A stretch of 64,000 nucleotides of DNA from assembly GCF_047948215.1 (NCBI RefSeq), contig NC_134456.1:55693959-55757958 (forward strand). The letters are read 5' to 3'. Shown piece after piece: positions 45,170 to 56,542 of the stretch. The notes under the pieces are model-generated. The model saw only the letters and a list, made by a program, of their open reading frames with translations, was not told the origin of the DNA and made no database searches. The translations under genes and the position numbers were made by a program. How positions within the stretch are numbered: position 1 is the first letter of the stretch; every line of letters begins with the position of its first letter. Source of the DNA: Lycorma delicatula (taxonomy: Eukaryota; Arthropoda; Insecta; Hemiptera; Fulgoridae).

Positions 45170-47035
45170 AACATCCACGGAGGTGGACTGTTGAAAAGGC
45201 AGATTGGGATGGATATTATAAAGCCTTCCAATCGCAGTATGACGTCGGTGCGAACATCCTTGAGCAACTTTCCTCTTTTACGCCTATAATACTCGAAACA
45301 GCCAGCAGATATGTCCCAGAAACATCGGGCAATCCTAAACGTTCTTCCATTCCGTGATGGAATGATGATTGCAAACGTGCTATTAAGAATCGACGGCGGG
45401 CACTACGCAAATTCAATAATAGACCTACAACTGAACATCTAAATTTGTACCGCAGGGCTAGAGCGGTGTGCCGTCGGGTCTTCTTGAACGCTAAGAGAAA
45501 TTCATGGACGAAATATGTGAACACCATCTCACGTACTACTCCCACGTCTACTGTGTGAAAAAAATCTATGCAATTTTCAGGTCGCCAAGGCAATCTATTC
45601 TCGGTCTCATCGATGAAGGAGAACTCCTTACATCATCTTCGGCTGTAGCAAATACTTTAGCAAAATCTTTCCGCTCGGTATCTCTCACTTCGTCATATAG
45701 TAACGACTTTCAAAGGTACAAAACACAGATGGAAATATTGGCGTTACATATTGGTGTTTCGGTTGGTGAATTGAACACTCCATTCTTACTTAAAGAATTG
45801 TTGCACGCACTTAAGAACTCACGTGACACTTCCCCTGGACCAGACAACGTTCGCCTTTGTGTGCTTTCACACCTTCCTAAATCAGCACTACAACTTCTTT
45901 TGAGTATTTACAATGGTTTATTCTCCGTACAAGTCTTTCCGCCCGGCTGGTCAGGAGCATTTATTATACCACTACTAAAGCCTGGTAAAGACAAAACCTA
46001 TCCCTCAAGCTACTTTAGCTAATTACCTAATAAGCTACTTATTTCTTTAACAAGCCTGTTACGTAAAATAATGGAGAGAATGGTAAACCGTAAGCTTGCA
46101 TGGTACTTGGAGAAACATGGCTTTCTTTCTTCGAAGCAGTGTGGTTTCCGACAAGGGAGATCTACCATTGACCATTTGGTGTCAATGGAGACAGCCATAC
46201 AAAACGCCTTCCTGAACCGCCAACACCTTGTTGCTATCTTCTTCGATATAAAAAAGGCGTACGACACGGCCTGGCGACATGCATTCTTAACACCCTTAGG
46301 AGGTGGAAATCAACGGCAATATGCTTGTTTTTATCCGGGAATTCTGAAATCACCAAACGTTTCGTGTTCGTGTAGACGATTCACTTTCAGACAGTGTCGT
46401 CTCGGAAAATGGAGTACCTCAAGGTAGTGTATTAATTGCCACCTTGTTTTCTGTGGCCACATACAGCCATTGCCAATTGTGTACATGCACTTTTCTCTTG
46501 TTCTCTTTTCATTGATGATTTTGCTATTTACGTTGCGAGCCGCTCTACACCCACTGCGGAGTGACTGATGTAGAACACTATATTTCCCCTTGAGGCTTGG
46601 TCAAGAACTATTGGTTTCACATTTTTACCCGACAAGACGAATTGTGTAGACTTTTCTCGGCTACGGAACCCTTCTAATCCGCGGGGTTTTCTGAACAGAG
46701 AGCTTATTGCTGTCTCTCCTTACGTCAGGTTTCTAGGTTTGCTTTTTGATAGCTATTTTACCTGGATCAAACATATAAATGAATTGAGGACAAAATGTTC
46801 CAAACATTTAGATATGATGCGGGTCCTTAGTAACACTAATTGGGGAGCCGATCGGTCATGTATGTTGCGTTTTACCTATTCCCTTTTTCGTTTCCTTTTG
46901 GATTGTGGTTGTATCGCCTATTCTTCAGCTCGTCAAACCGTGCTTAAAATGCTGGAAGGGGTACACCGAAGAAAAGCATTCTTCGGCTTGCCACAGGTGC
47001 GTTTAGATCGAGCCCTATCGCAAGCTTACTTGTAG
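45170..47035 (+). pseudogene. I-clade LINE ORF2, linker and reverse transcriptase part (broken)
   Basis: Reading through several frames: RRWTVEKADWDGYYKAF, then a basic linker (RRRALRKFNNR, then ARAVCRRVFLNAKR), SRDTSPGPDNVRL (RT motif 1), then GAFIIPLLKPGKDK, LLRKIMERMVNRKLAWYL, FRQGRSTIDHL, and motif A FFDIKKAYDTAWRH (about 46240-46280). Catalytic motif C appears as SLFIDDFAIY near 46500-46535. The thumb region follows at 46739-47035 (VRFLGLLFDSYFTWIKHI). Frameshifts at about 45358, 45500, 46280, 46380 and 46560 and a stop near 46020 inactivate it. The endonuclease is almost wholly missing. Confidence 0.85.
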
Positions 47036-47076
47036 ACACTGGCGAGCCGTCACTTTGTGATAGACGAGACCAGCTT

Positions 47077-48086
47077 TTGTTATCTTATTTTGCCTGTCTC
47101 AAAAGACAGCCAAATCACCCAGCTTTTAACCCAGTTCTTAAGAATCCTAATGTAAGGAAATATGAGGACCGTCCACATTGTACTGCGTCTGTGGGTGTCC
47201 GTACACGACGTCTGCTGCAGCGTATAAATGTTGACACTCCCTCGTTCTTTCCACCATGTCCGTGCTCGAATCCTCCGTGGAGAATAAACCTTGTAAATTT
47301 TACATTTGACCTTACAACATACGATCAACGATCAACACCACTTACTGTTTTCCGGCAGATGTTTCAGTTTATTCTCACCAAGTTGAACCCAGACACGGTG
47401 ATATACACTGATGACGGTAACGTTGGTTGTGCTTTTGTTATCAGTGCAAAGACTTATATGTTTTTCCTACCCGAAATTACGAGTGTGTTCACCGCAGAAC
47501 TACTCGCTGTGAATAGGGCTCTAAGTATCGTTAGCCCTAAATATAGGAGCATTCTTACTTGCAGTGACTCGTACAGTGCTCTCCAGGCGTTAGAAAACTT
47601 TTATTCCAAACATCCACATCCTTTCGTCATTGACATTTATGATAAAATCGCTGAGTTAGATAAACGCAACAGAGAGGTAGGTTTTTGCTGGATCCCTAGC
47701 CACGTTGGGATTCGAAGTAACGAGAGAGCAGATTCTGCGGCCAAAGAAGCGTGTATTCAACCTGCTTTCACCATCCGAGTTACTACCTTTTATTTTATCA
47801 GTCGTGTAAAACAATCACCGAGAGCAAGGTGGCAAAGTTACTGGGCGACTACCGTCGACAATAAACTCCGACGGCTTAAAGATTCAGTGTTGCCTTGGGG
47901 CTCCTCTGCCGGTTACGGTTAGGACATACGAGGATCACACACGAATACCTAATGTCAGGAGAAGCCCCACCCCTATGCACACGATGCAACTGCCGCATGA
48001 CTGCGCATCATATTCTCGTGGACTGCATATGTTATGCGGCGTTGCGACGTCAGTTTGATATACATGGAACCATCCGTGATATCTAG
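47077..48086 (+). pseudogene. I-clade LINE ORF2, RNase H domain and C-terminal Cys/His motif
   Basis: The 281-codon open frame at 47077-47922 carries an RNase H domain with all four acidic positions visible: Asp in VIYTDDGNVG, Glu in FTAELLAVNRAL, Asp in CSDSYSALQAL and Asp in SNERADSAAKEA. IPSHVGI precedes the last one. RNase H removes RNA from the cDNA hybrid. Near 47910 the frame shifts into 47895-48086, which holds RLRLGHTRITHEYL, CTRCNCR and HHILVDC, the C-terminal zinc-knuckle-like motif of I and Jockey relatives. Possession of RNase H argues for the I group rather than Jockey or CR1. Confidence 0.88.
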
Positions 48087-48550
48087 TGCAATAATAACGG
48101 AATTTTGGGCCGGATGTTTCTCTTTTTGCATAGTACCAGGTTACTGTAAAGAGTTTAATATTATCATGTATGTTTTTCTGTAAGAAGATTTTTTTAATAA
48201 TTTTAACCTTTACTTTCAATTTTGATTTTTTTTGTTTCTATGTATTTAATTTTACTATCCAGGGAGGGGACTTTTGCACAACCCATTGAAATTAGTTAAG
48301 TTTTATATAGTTTCTTTATTCGAACTTTTTATTTTAACTTTTATGTGTTAACAACTTCGTCCGTGGTATTAGTTTTGAGTTTTATTTTGCCTTCTTGGCT
48401 TGTTTTAATAAATTTTTATTATATGATTAATATTACGTTTACACCTGATATACTTTAGTATTTTGGAGTTATTTTACCCGTTTATTAATAAAATTTCGGG
48501 CGCTGATAACGCCCAGGCGTTTTTCGCCCACAAACAAAAAAAAAACAAGG

Positions 48551-49250
48551 GTTGAAAGATGTCTTTATATCAAGCCAGGTTCCAAACTACTTTGCCCTAC
48601 CTACAGTCACAATCTCCCCTCCACCTTCTATTAAACTTATTGGAGCCAACTGCCTCCTTCTGCCATAGCCAAAACTTGGGTCTTCTCTAAGGCTAAATGA
48701 AGACCGCTCTCCTCCAACCAAGCATGTACCATCCGCATGGCCTCATTGCCCTTCCTCACCAATTCAGTCTCCGTTTTAGCAGCTATAACGAGTGACAAAT
48801 CATCGGCAAAACCAGTCGGGTACACGCCCTCTGGATAATCCAGGCGGAGTACTCCAATCATAGGCTACATTCCACAAGGTTGGCCCAAACACTGAACCCT
48901 GGGGTACTCCGGCCTGCGTCTCAATCTGAATCTGGGCCCCCTCTGCACAGCCTATCACTACTACCTACACTCTTAAGTAATCTTGAATAAGGGCCGCAAA
49001 TATGGGCTCACCCCTCTTCTCTTAAGTTCACTCAGGATCCACCCAAACGGCAGTAAGTTAAACGCTTTACTCACGTCCAACAAAAAACACTGCCAGGATA
49101 GACCTGATTCTCCACGTCCCATACGCAGCTTCATCAATCCATTTATCTTCATGAATCCATTTATCGCCGCCGACCAACATTTAGCCGTCCTCGCAAGTCC
49201 CGGTGAAAAAAAGACACGTCTATAAATGACACTCCATTTACGCGGACCAA
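48551..49250 (-). pseudogene. R1-like reverse transcriptase fragment
   Basis: Reading minus: an LLDVSKAFNLLPFGW segment (about 49040-49085, motif A region), then GVPQGSVFGPTLWNVAYD (about 48865-48920, motif B), then YPEGVYPTGFADDLSLVIAAK at 48780-48840, an intact FADD catalytic box, followed by WLEESGLHLALEKTQVLAM. A frameshift lies between motif B and motif C and a TAG interrupts FGTWLDIKTSF (48560-48600). It ends at the junction with the I-clade tail. The N-terminal RT motifs are lost in a deletion that joins it to the endonuclease. Confidence 0.85.
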
Positions 49251-49274
49251 GGTTGGTAACTCACCATTACTGAG

Positions 49275-49674
49275 TCAGATAAGTCCCAACTCCGCCATCA
49301 CCTCCTCTTCTAAAAATAGACCCTGTCTATCTGTTCCCCATGCAACATTCTTGGCTTTGAAGTCATCAGATATTACCACATCCTTACACACAACATTTCT
49401 CAGCCTACTCAACTCATCCAGAGTCTCTTCAAAATCCCCTAAATCAACATTTGGGCCCCCTCTGCACAGCCCACTAAACTGCAAACTTAGTGTGCATTCT
49501 AGTTTTACACTGCAAACTAGAATGTCTGCAGTCGGTAGCCACACGTGCCCCAATCCGGCAACTTGTCTTACAATAGGAGTATTACTATTGAAACTACACA
49601 CAGCCGCACTGCAAGTAGCATCATGCAGCCAACTATCATCCTGCATCTTCTTATCATTAGGCTCCGACAACTAG
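49275..49674 (-). pseudogene. R1-like endonuclease fragment
   Basis: The 131-codon frame (49275-49670) reads SEPNDKKMQDDSWLHDATCSA, then GLGHVWLPTADILVCSV, then LGDFEETLDELSRLRNVV and VISDDFKAKNVAWGT. The last block corresponds to the GDFNAKNxxWGS box of R1/TRAS endonucleases, with the catalytic-region Asn changed to Lys. About half of the usual endonuclease length remains. It sits between the gag-like ORF and the RT, in the expected order. Confidence 0.8.
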
Positions 49675-49849
49675 ATCCACACCTCTACACTTAACAATTT
49701 CCATTATGGCATCATGAGAGGCTAAACTTTTTTTCATGTTTACTTGTAGTAAACTTACCATTTTTCTTTGCACATTGTACTCCTCCGATTTTGTATCCAA
49801 CTTCACCACACATCAAATACATAGGATTCTTCTTACATTCTTTGGCCTT

Positions 49850-51146
49850 ATCCAGCATCCTTGCATAAAAAACATATCCTCGACCTATCAGGACCGACAC
49901 ATCTGGCAGCTAAATGCCCTCCCTCATGGCAACGAAAACATCTCACCTCAAAGTCACTCATTGCGATCCGGCACATTACCCATCCAACCTGCAATATATT
50001 CCGACAATATATCTCTATCAGACACGTCCAGCTCAAGATATCATGTATCAAGTCTATTTAATGAATATGGACGCCAGTTTACCTCTCATTTCTCTCGTAA
50101 TTTTCACACCAGCGAGCTTCTCTTTGACCACGTTAACCTTCTCCACCGGCCCTCTTGGTCTTTTATGCAAAGCCTCACCACCTCCCTATTTAATTGATAA
50201 TACTTCACTCAATTCCTCCTTACTAACCTCCTTTTTAATTTTTTTCAACAAGTCCGAATAAGAGGTAACCTGCTCCTTAAAACTATTACATTAAACCCCT
50301 CACTTCTGATCTCTTGCTCACCCTTAAGATCCATCACTCGTAACTTATTTTCCTCCATAAAAATCACCTTCTCATTTCGTCTTCTGTCCACCTACTCCAA
50401 AACCTTTTTACAATGCCAACCAGTATTGTTACTTACAGCCCCGTAAACAACATTTAATTTAAGCTGAGTGATCTTCTTTATCACCCGATATAGGTATTCA
50501 GCCACCAACCTCTCTCCCACAGATGTATCTACGACAATTGCATAGCAGGCCCCAACTTTTCTTCCTCAAGCTCACCCAATAATACCTCCGTTTGGCCCTT
50601 TTCCACCACCAATTGGCCTCGCTTCAATTTATCATTTCTCAACAGTCTTCTTAACGACATAGTGCGCTCTAAAATCCTCCTCCCATACTCCGTTTTAGAG
50701 TCTTTGGCTAGATCAAAAATATCGACAAAGTCGTCATTCGACACACCAAAAACCGATTCTTTTCTCTCCTCGCACTTCTCAAAAAACGAGGTAGGCCATC
50801 TCTTAATCATCAAATCAGGAACCTCCTCTTCTAGTACTTCCTCCTCCACCTGGCCAAGCAGCCTCTTACTCTCAATCTGCGCAGTCTGGATAGCCGCGTC
50901 CACTGCACGACCACTTATAGCACCTCCACACGAATATCCAGAATCCGTCAACTCGATTATCTTTTTCAATAGCTCAGTAAGCCAGAGAGATCACTCCTTT
51001 ATCTCCAACTTCGTGTTGACATTCACACCCATTAATTTTGCCAACTTCGTGACCTGGACTACGACTTCCTCTAACGGCTGTTCATGCGAACACGCCTCAC
51101 CCGATGCCACCTCTCTATCATCAGTTTCTTTCCTACGCCTTTTCAT
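49850..51146 (-). pseudogene. R1-like ORF1 (gag) with CCHC zinc knuckles, broken
   Basis: The start is ATG at 51146 (MKRRRKETDDREVASGE). An in-frame TGA at 50991-50993 follows 51 codons; the same frame then stays open to 50529 (AIQTAQIESKRLL, EEEVLEEEVPDL, SVFGVSNDDFVDIFDL, RTMSLRRLLRNDKLKRG). Further frame changes lead to the zinc-knuckle region at 49850-49960: VRCFRCHEGGHLAARC is a perfect CX2CX4HX4C knuckle, followed by the start of a second (RICFLCKDAGH). Such proteins coat LINE RNA in the RNP. Several frameshifts between 50529 and 50050 inactivate it. Confidence 0.8.
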
Positions 51147-51645
51147 CAGCCGATCCAACGACCTACTCGTTAATTAAATTGCTCTTAGGCAATTTAATTA
51201 ACACTCTAGTTGCCACACGTTACATCACAACAAAGGATACTCCTTCTTCCTCGCGCGGCAAAAACTTCAATTGCTCTCTAACAGGTGACCTAGGCAGGCT
51301 CTTCCTCGGTCTGAACCCCTGTTTCTCTTCCATGCTCTTAACACCAGCAAAATTACAATGTCGCCTTGAACTCTTCACAAAAAGTATTTTTCTTTAAATT
51401 CTGACTTCAAAAACGTGTTCAGGGCTCAATTCCGCGTAAATTGAGTACCCACTTGTCACTTTTTGAGGGGTGGTATCAGTGGATCGGAGAGACCGAAAAT
51501 GTATCCACCAAAATCCGAGGTCGGATTTGGGTGACGGGGGGTCGGTATTCGTCGAGATACTGTAGGATTCGGGTACGGATCAAAGAATTCGGAAGTTATA
51601 AAAAAAGGAAATTCCCCTTATAATTCACCTCTAACACTTAGAAAA

Positions 51646-51723
51646 TTTTGCCTGGTGAGTTGAGAAAAGTTGGAAAAGTCCAACTTTTGCCTGGTGAGTT
51701 GAGAAAAGTTGGAAAAGTCCAAC
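51646..51723. repeat. Exact tandem duplication, 2 x 39 bp, each with a hairpin
   Basis: Units at 51646-51684 and 51685-51723 are identical, beginning ttttgcctggtgagttgag. Each contains AAAAGTTGG...CCAACTTTT complementary arms around 6 nt. It lies at the presumed 5' edge of the R1-like element. Confidence 0.95.
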
Positions 51724-51727
51724 TTTT

Positions 51728-52040
51728 AGACGTAAACAACTGATTTCACTGATCTGCCTCAAATAAACAAATAACTTAGAAATTTTTTACTAAATTACCA
51801 GGTTATGTTGTCCTTTTATACACTGTTCCTTATGAAAGAATAAAATACTTTTTGAAAAATCACAATAACTAATCAATCTGTCAACGAAAATTCTTTAAAT
51901 TTCGCACACGTGTCCAGTAATAGTCTGCCAACATTTGCGTAATACGCAAGACAGAAAAGACAACCAAAAAATTTATCAAAATTAGCCAAAAACGCTGATC
52001 AGTATTCAGCACGGGTTACCACAGTATATTCACAAACTCG
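51728..52040. other. Intergenic spacer, nothing recognised
   Basis: No coding or repeat signal beyond the SINE tail that follows. Confidence 0.5.
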
Positions 52041-52200
52041 ACGTCTTCTTTGGTGGTAGAGTTTCAATTAATCACACTTCTCAGGACTGGTCGACCTGAG
52101 ACTGTACAAGATTCTACTTCATTCACATTGATACATATCATCCTCATTCGTTCTCTGAACTAATACCTTACGGTGGTTCCGGTGACTAAATAAAAAAAAA
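52041..52200 (+). mobile_element. SINE family A, tail half
   Basis: It reads from gtcttctttggtggtagag through tcaattaatcacacttctcagg and gactgtacaagattctactt to ctaataccttacggtggttccg and a poly-A run (52190-52201). The last 60 bp match the tail of the SINE at 61438-61598. The head with boxes A and B is missing. Confidence 0.75.
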
Positions 52201-52201
52201 G

Positions 52202-53834
52202 AGAAAACGGGTTTACTCTCGCTCTTTATTACTCGTAAAAAACCAAATCCAACAAAAAAAGAGGTTTTCAATTCATTTTTTGCTTGTTTATTTATGTCCG
52301 TGACTTAAAATTCAGAAAATAGAAAAATAACTGTTTCATAAAGGAATTTTCTTCAGTGTCACTAGCTAGGCTACATCGATTTTCATTACTATTAATTAGT
52401 TTCGATTGTTATAACATAGTAATGAATAGCGTGATATTTTTCAGGTAGTTTACTTATTTTTCCAGGAAACCGTAGAAAGTTAGCTGAAGTAAAAAAATTA
52501 TGCAAATTCAAACATTTCAAACGGTCTTAGCTCACATTCAGTGATAGTTATTAAATGTCATTTCATATAAAGTCCTTTTTCAGTTTTACCGACACTTAGA
52601 TCTCTTATCTAACTACTTTTCTTTTGTATTTCGTTTATAATTATACGTATAATTTTTCTTCAAGCACTTTTAACATGTTTGAGAATTTTTTTTATGTCTA
52701 CTTTTATTTTAAATAGAAAATAAAGTTAATAAATGCACAAAATTTAAAGAAATAATAACAATCCAAGAGTACCAAGTAAAAAGTAACCAATAACACGATC
52801 CTATTTATTTTTTTCAGTTTGTATTAATTCACCAGGTAAGCTTGAAGTTTATGAAAGAGGCTGTGATAGGCCAGGAAATTTAATCTTAACTTAAAGTGGA
52901 CTTCTATGTTGGTGTTAAATTATAATCTTATGAATAGTAATATTTAAGTTAAGATTGTCTAAAAATTCAAATTCAAAGATAGTAGAGAAAGTATTAAACA
53001 ATTTTTAATTTATCCTTGGTACAAAAAAATAATACCAAATTAAAGTGTAGGCGAAGAATAGTCACAGTCGCAAATTACCAATTTTATAGGAGAGTAATTT
53101 GAAAGTTTCCAAATTCTCTATCTTTCTTAACATATGTTTAAACTTTCCCATTTGTATTTTTTTTTAATTACGAGTTTATTATCTACTGATTCGAGTAATT
53201 TTCTTTTATTATAATTAGTAACACCGATGTTAAATAACTTTTTTAAATTTTGAAACAGGTTCCTACTGATTGTAAAATATTTGTTTTCCACGTACGGTTC
53301 ATAAGATATGTACAATTAATGTACAACTATTTCAAGTAATCAGAAACTATTAGGTCAAGTACGATATAACATCAATAAGACTGAAGTTACTCCTTGCAAT
53401 GTAAATTTGTACACCTCATCTTTGAGGGCGTGAAATGCAATGTGGAATACACTGGTTATTGTTGGTTTCATACAGAATGCTTCAAGGCGTCAGATGAAGC
53501 TTGATTTATTTAAATTAATATATTTACATTTTTTAAGATAAAATAATTATAAATATTCATAAAACAAACAAGTTGCAAGTTACCACCTTGCGTAATTTAA
53601 CTCTCCAAAATTCTTGGAGGACTCTCTGTCTTTGCCTTTCACCCGGAACGTTAAAGAAATTATTTCAACTTAAAATATATATATAATGTAAATCCAAAAC
53701 AGAGGTAGTAAAATACCTGGTAACATAAACTACCTTAGTAAATTACAATATCTAGTAGAAATTAAGTAAAAAAAACTGATTAATTCTTTGGAATTTCCTG
53801 ATCAGTAATATTACATTTTGGTGAACGAAACTTA
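52202..53834. other. AT-rich intergenic sequence, nothing recognised
   Basis: No supported gene or family-level repeat. Confidence 0.55.
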
Positions 53835-54282
53835 ATCGTACCTCCCCTTTTGATTGCAATCGACTGAACCAAATGTGTCCAATAAAGCCCAAAATAAAAA
53901 AAAAAAAAGATCCAAAGAAAATTGGATTTTGGAATTTTTCTTACTTGCAGTACTAAGCTCTCATTGAGAGCTATTCAACGATAAATCGTAAGTGGTATTT
54001 ATTCGAGAGTTATAAGCAAATGAAATTATAATTAATGAAATATTTGGATCTTATAAGGGGAAGGTACATCAGTTCGGATCAGACTTCACCTCCTTTTTTT
54101 TAACTTTCTTTTATATTTAAATATATTGATTTATTAATAATTAAGAGGTTAATAGAAATTAATTAACCTCTGATTATAGAAAAAAAATTAGGATAAGTAA
54201 TAATTCAGTAATAACAATAAAAAAAAATTATGAAAAAATATCAGAGGTTATTAATGAAATAAAATTTTATGTACTTTTCATT

Positions 54283-54336
<54 letters not shown>

Positions 54337-54420
54337 GTAATTTAATAGCCGTTGGTAAAAAGGTGTCAACAAAACAAGGAAGTGATTTGGTGTCCACATC
54401 AGATTTTTTTTTACAGTATT
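53835..54420 (+). repeat. ~700-bp interspersed repeat family, second long copy
   Basis: Shared blocks with 37845-38565 include acctccccttttgattgcaa, tttggaatttttctta, gagttata.gc.aa, atatattgatttattaataatt and gttattaatgaaataaaatt, ending gtgtccacatcagattt. The 5' part is missing. An AT microsatellite (54298-54331) is inserted or expanded near the 3' end. Confidence 0.8.
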
Positions 54421-54944
54421 ATCTGTTTTTAAGGATGTAGTATTTTTTCCATGTTTGGCCTAGCAATTTATTATTGGTTGTCTGTAAACTTAGAAGTGTT
54501 AATTAACTGTTTTATAGGAAGTAACATGTTGGATTTCTTAATTCCCTCCCTTAGATCTTAGATTTTAAAGAGAAATTATTCTCTTAGTCACATTTTGTGT
54601 TAAAAAATAATTTGAATTACTAAGCCTGAGATTACAGCAATCTAGCCACAATTATTATACAATCTTTTTGGTTAAATATATATCATTGAGGGGACAGAAC
54701 AGTATACAAACATGTAAGATTTAGGTAAAGGAAATTTTGGCACAGAGCTCAATATAGGGTGGTAGGATTTAGGTACTTCGTGTTTGTTGGTATAACGTAA
54801 GGTGCAGAGTTTACATGGTCTCTGCTCTACGATAGAACAACAAATACTTCTCTGTGAAAAGCACCGGGGTGAAACTTCTTGTTATAAATTGACCTTACCC
54901 GGAAAGTTTTCCGCTTGTCAACAAAATTGGACAACCTCAAATTT
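54421..54944. other. AT-rich spacer, nothing recognised
   Basis: No coding signal. Confidence 0.5.
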
Positions 54945-55085
54945 TTTTTTCTTGATGATTTCGCCACATGAGTTTGAAGCTCGTGGAATATGGAAATGGA
55001 ATTTTGTAACTTATGAAAAATGCCATGCCGGACCGGGATTCGAACCGGTACCTCTGGATAATTTTATGTTACTTGTCATCAGATT
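54945..55085 (-). mobile_element. tRNA-derived SINE, family B
   Basis: The reverse complement has box B ggttcgaatcccggtccgg, then catggcatttttcataag and ttacaaaattcc, ending catgtggcgaaatcatcaag with a poly-A run. The head matches the SINE at 61438-61598 and the tail matches 27365-27480. Box A is not clear, so the 5' end may be truncated. Confidence 0.75.
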
Positions 55086-55404
55086 TGGTTTTTGTTTCTC
55101 AAAAATGTTTTTTTAAACACAAAAATAGCATTCTTAAAAAGCATAAACTGAAATGAATTTACACTTAATGATGGAAAACCCTGTCTCAAAAAATTAAAAC
55201 GATTTTTGTACTATATTTATGTACTATGTCTTTTGAAAATACGTGAATTTAAATTTCAAGAATGTTAAACATTTTTCCAGTAATCAAACTAAAGGATTGC
55301 ACTTCATATAGTCTGTGTTTTTTAGCTGTAAGATATTTACAGTTTTACCGTTTTTTATTGATTTTGTGGGTCGATGTTCCATTTATAACTTCTCATTATA
55401 AAGT

Positions 55405-56542
55405 TACCGTATTTATTCGATTACCCCCCGCTACGATTAGCCCCGCACCTCGATTTTTCGGACCGAAAATCGAAAAAAATATCGAATATATACCGGTATT
55501 TTAAAGTGCAACAGATATGATAAAAAAATACGTAAATACGAAAACATTCAGAAAGTAAAACATTTAATTAATTCATTTAAATTACAATATTAATTACCGT
55601 AAGTACTAGTTTAGTTCAGAATCAGTAGGCCAGTAAAACGAAAAGAAAGTATCGTGTTGAAAAGGATTATTTCAATACACGATTTAATATGGGATTTTAT
55701 TTTTAATTAATCACTGTCACTGTCAATGTCTGTAGGAGAGTTACCACGTAGTCTCCACGTCGCTCTGCCAAACGTCTTCACCACCATCAAGTTCATTAGA
55801 TATTCCGCATTTTTTAAAACTTTTCCTTACTAATTCCTTGGAAATACCTTCCCAAGCATCTGTTTAGCCAAACAGAAATCTGGGCGTTTGATTCTTCCTG
55901 TAGGCGTGAGAAAAATATGTTCATCAGCCATCCATTTACTGTACAGTTGTTTTAATGCAGATTTGAACGGTTTATTAATGCAGACATCTAGTGGTTGCAC
56001 TTCTATAACCCGCAGTTTTTCATTTACTGTAAAAGATCGTAGACGCTGTCCTTTTGTACTCATTTTAATGCCGTAATTAAAATAAATCACTGTATTAAAC
56101 TTTACAAGATAAACTAAACAGATAAAATGTATATAACCGTCCATATATACAAACAGTACAATGACTATGACGAATAGTCAAGACGACGATGGGTAACTGA
56201 TACTGTATCTGTAGTGTCATTAGTACCTGATGCAGCCTATACAGAATGAATCAGTTTTATAAAAATACTGTAACTTCATTCCTATCGATAATATGAACAG
56301 GATGTTAATAATTAAGGATGTATTCTGTATAAGCGGCATCCGGTATTGATAAACGAAAGCGTAATGTTACTACATTTTTGTGATGTTAGGTACATTTTTG
56401 TGAATTTAGGTACTTGTAAGAAAACGTTTACATTACATAAATTATCCTGGCTAAAGACTATGTTTCAAGTAAGCCCCACACCCTTATTTTTTCTCTCCAA
56501 TTCCAAGAAAAATGTGCGGGGGGTACTCGAATAAGTACGGTA
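55405..56542 (-). mobile_element. Pogo/Tigger-like DNA transposon, internally deleted, both TIRs present
   Basis: Terminal inverted repeats of 25 bp begin CCGTATTTATTCGATTACCC at 55407 and, in reverse complement, CCGTACTTATTCGAGTACCC at 56540; they match at 23 of 25 positions. A TA dinucleotide flanks each end (55405-55406, 56541-56542), the target duplication expected of Tc1/mariner and pogo elements. The total is about 1.13 kb, half or less of an autonomous element. Confidence 0.88.
55760..56060 (-). pseudogene. Pogo/Tigger-like transposase with catalytic core deleted in frame
   Basis: From MSTKGQRLRSFTVNEKLRVIE (starting near 56063) the reading passes without a shift into VQPLDVCINKPFKSALKQLY, SKWMADEHIFLTPTGRIKRP and on. 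The first block is the N-terminal HTH start; the second is the C-terminal region after the last catalytic Asp. About 250-300 codons, including the DDE core, are missing. Past a TAA at about 55830, SFKKCGISNELDGGEDVW continues the family C-terminus. The minus frame is also open upstream of the Met to about 56144. The product could bind element ends at most. Confidence 0.8.

Larger units (their letters stand above)
45061..48545 (+). mobile_element. I-clade LINE, 5'-truncated, with RNase H
   Basis: The coding part runs from about 45170 to 48086, then a 3' UTR to about 48531 and a short poly-A (48536-48545). The 3' UTR end contains GGGCG...CGCCC complementary blocks (ggcgctgataacgccc, then cgtttttcgccc) that could form a hairpin recognised by the element's own RT. 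The element ends exactly where the R1-like relic on the other strand begins. Confidence 0.85.
48546..51640 (-). mobile_element. R1-like LINE, both ORFs partly present (relic)
   Basis: From 5' (about 51640) to the break at 48546 the minus strand holds a GC-richer leader, gag-like ORF1, endonuclease and RT in the order of R1/TRAS-type elements. The 3' third is absent at the junction with the I-clade poly-A. The earlier R1-like relic at 1054-2375 is a different copy. R1 elements usually target rDNA; no rDNA flanks are visible, so this is an R1-clade relative without that context, or a dispersed copy. Confidence 0.8.

Noticed and set aside
49736..50261. Plus-strand ORFs of 66-153 codons across 49.7-50.3 kb
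   Set aside because: They lie antisense to the gag zinc-knuckle region of the R1-like element, which explains the coding signal.
55020..55062. Functional tRNA gene on the minus strand
   Set aside because: Only box B is convincing, and the downstream sequence is the SINE family B body with a poly-A run.
54802..55116. 104-codon plus-strand ORF
   Set aside because: Much of it is antisense SINE sequence; the remainder has no family resemblance.
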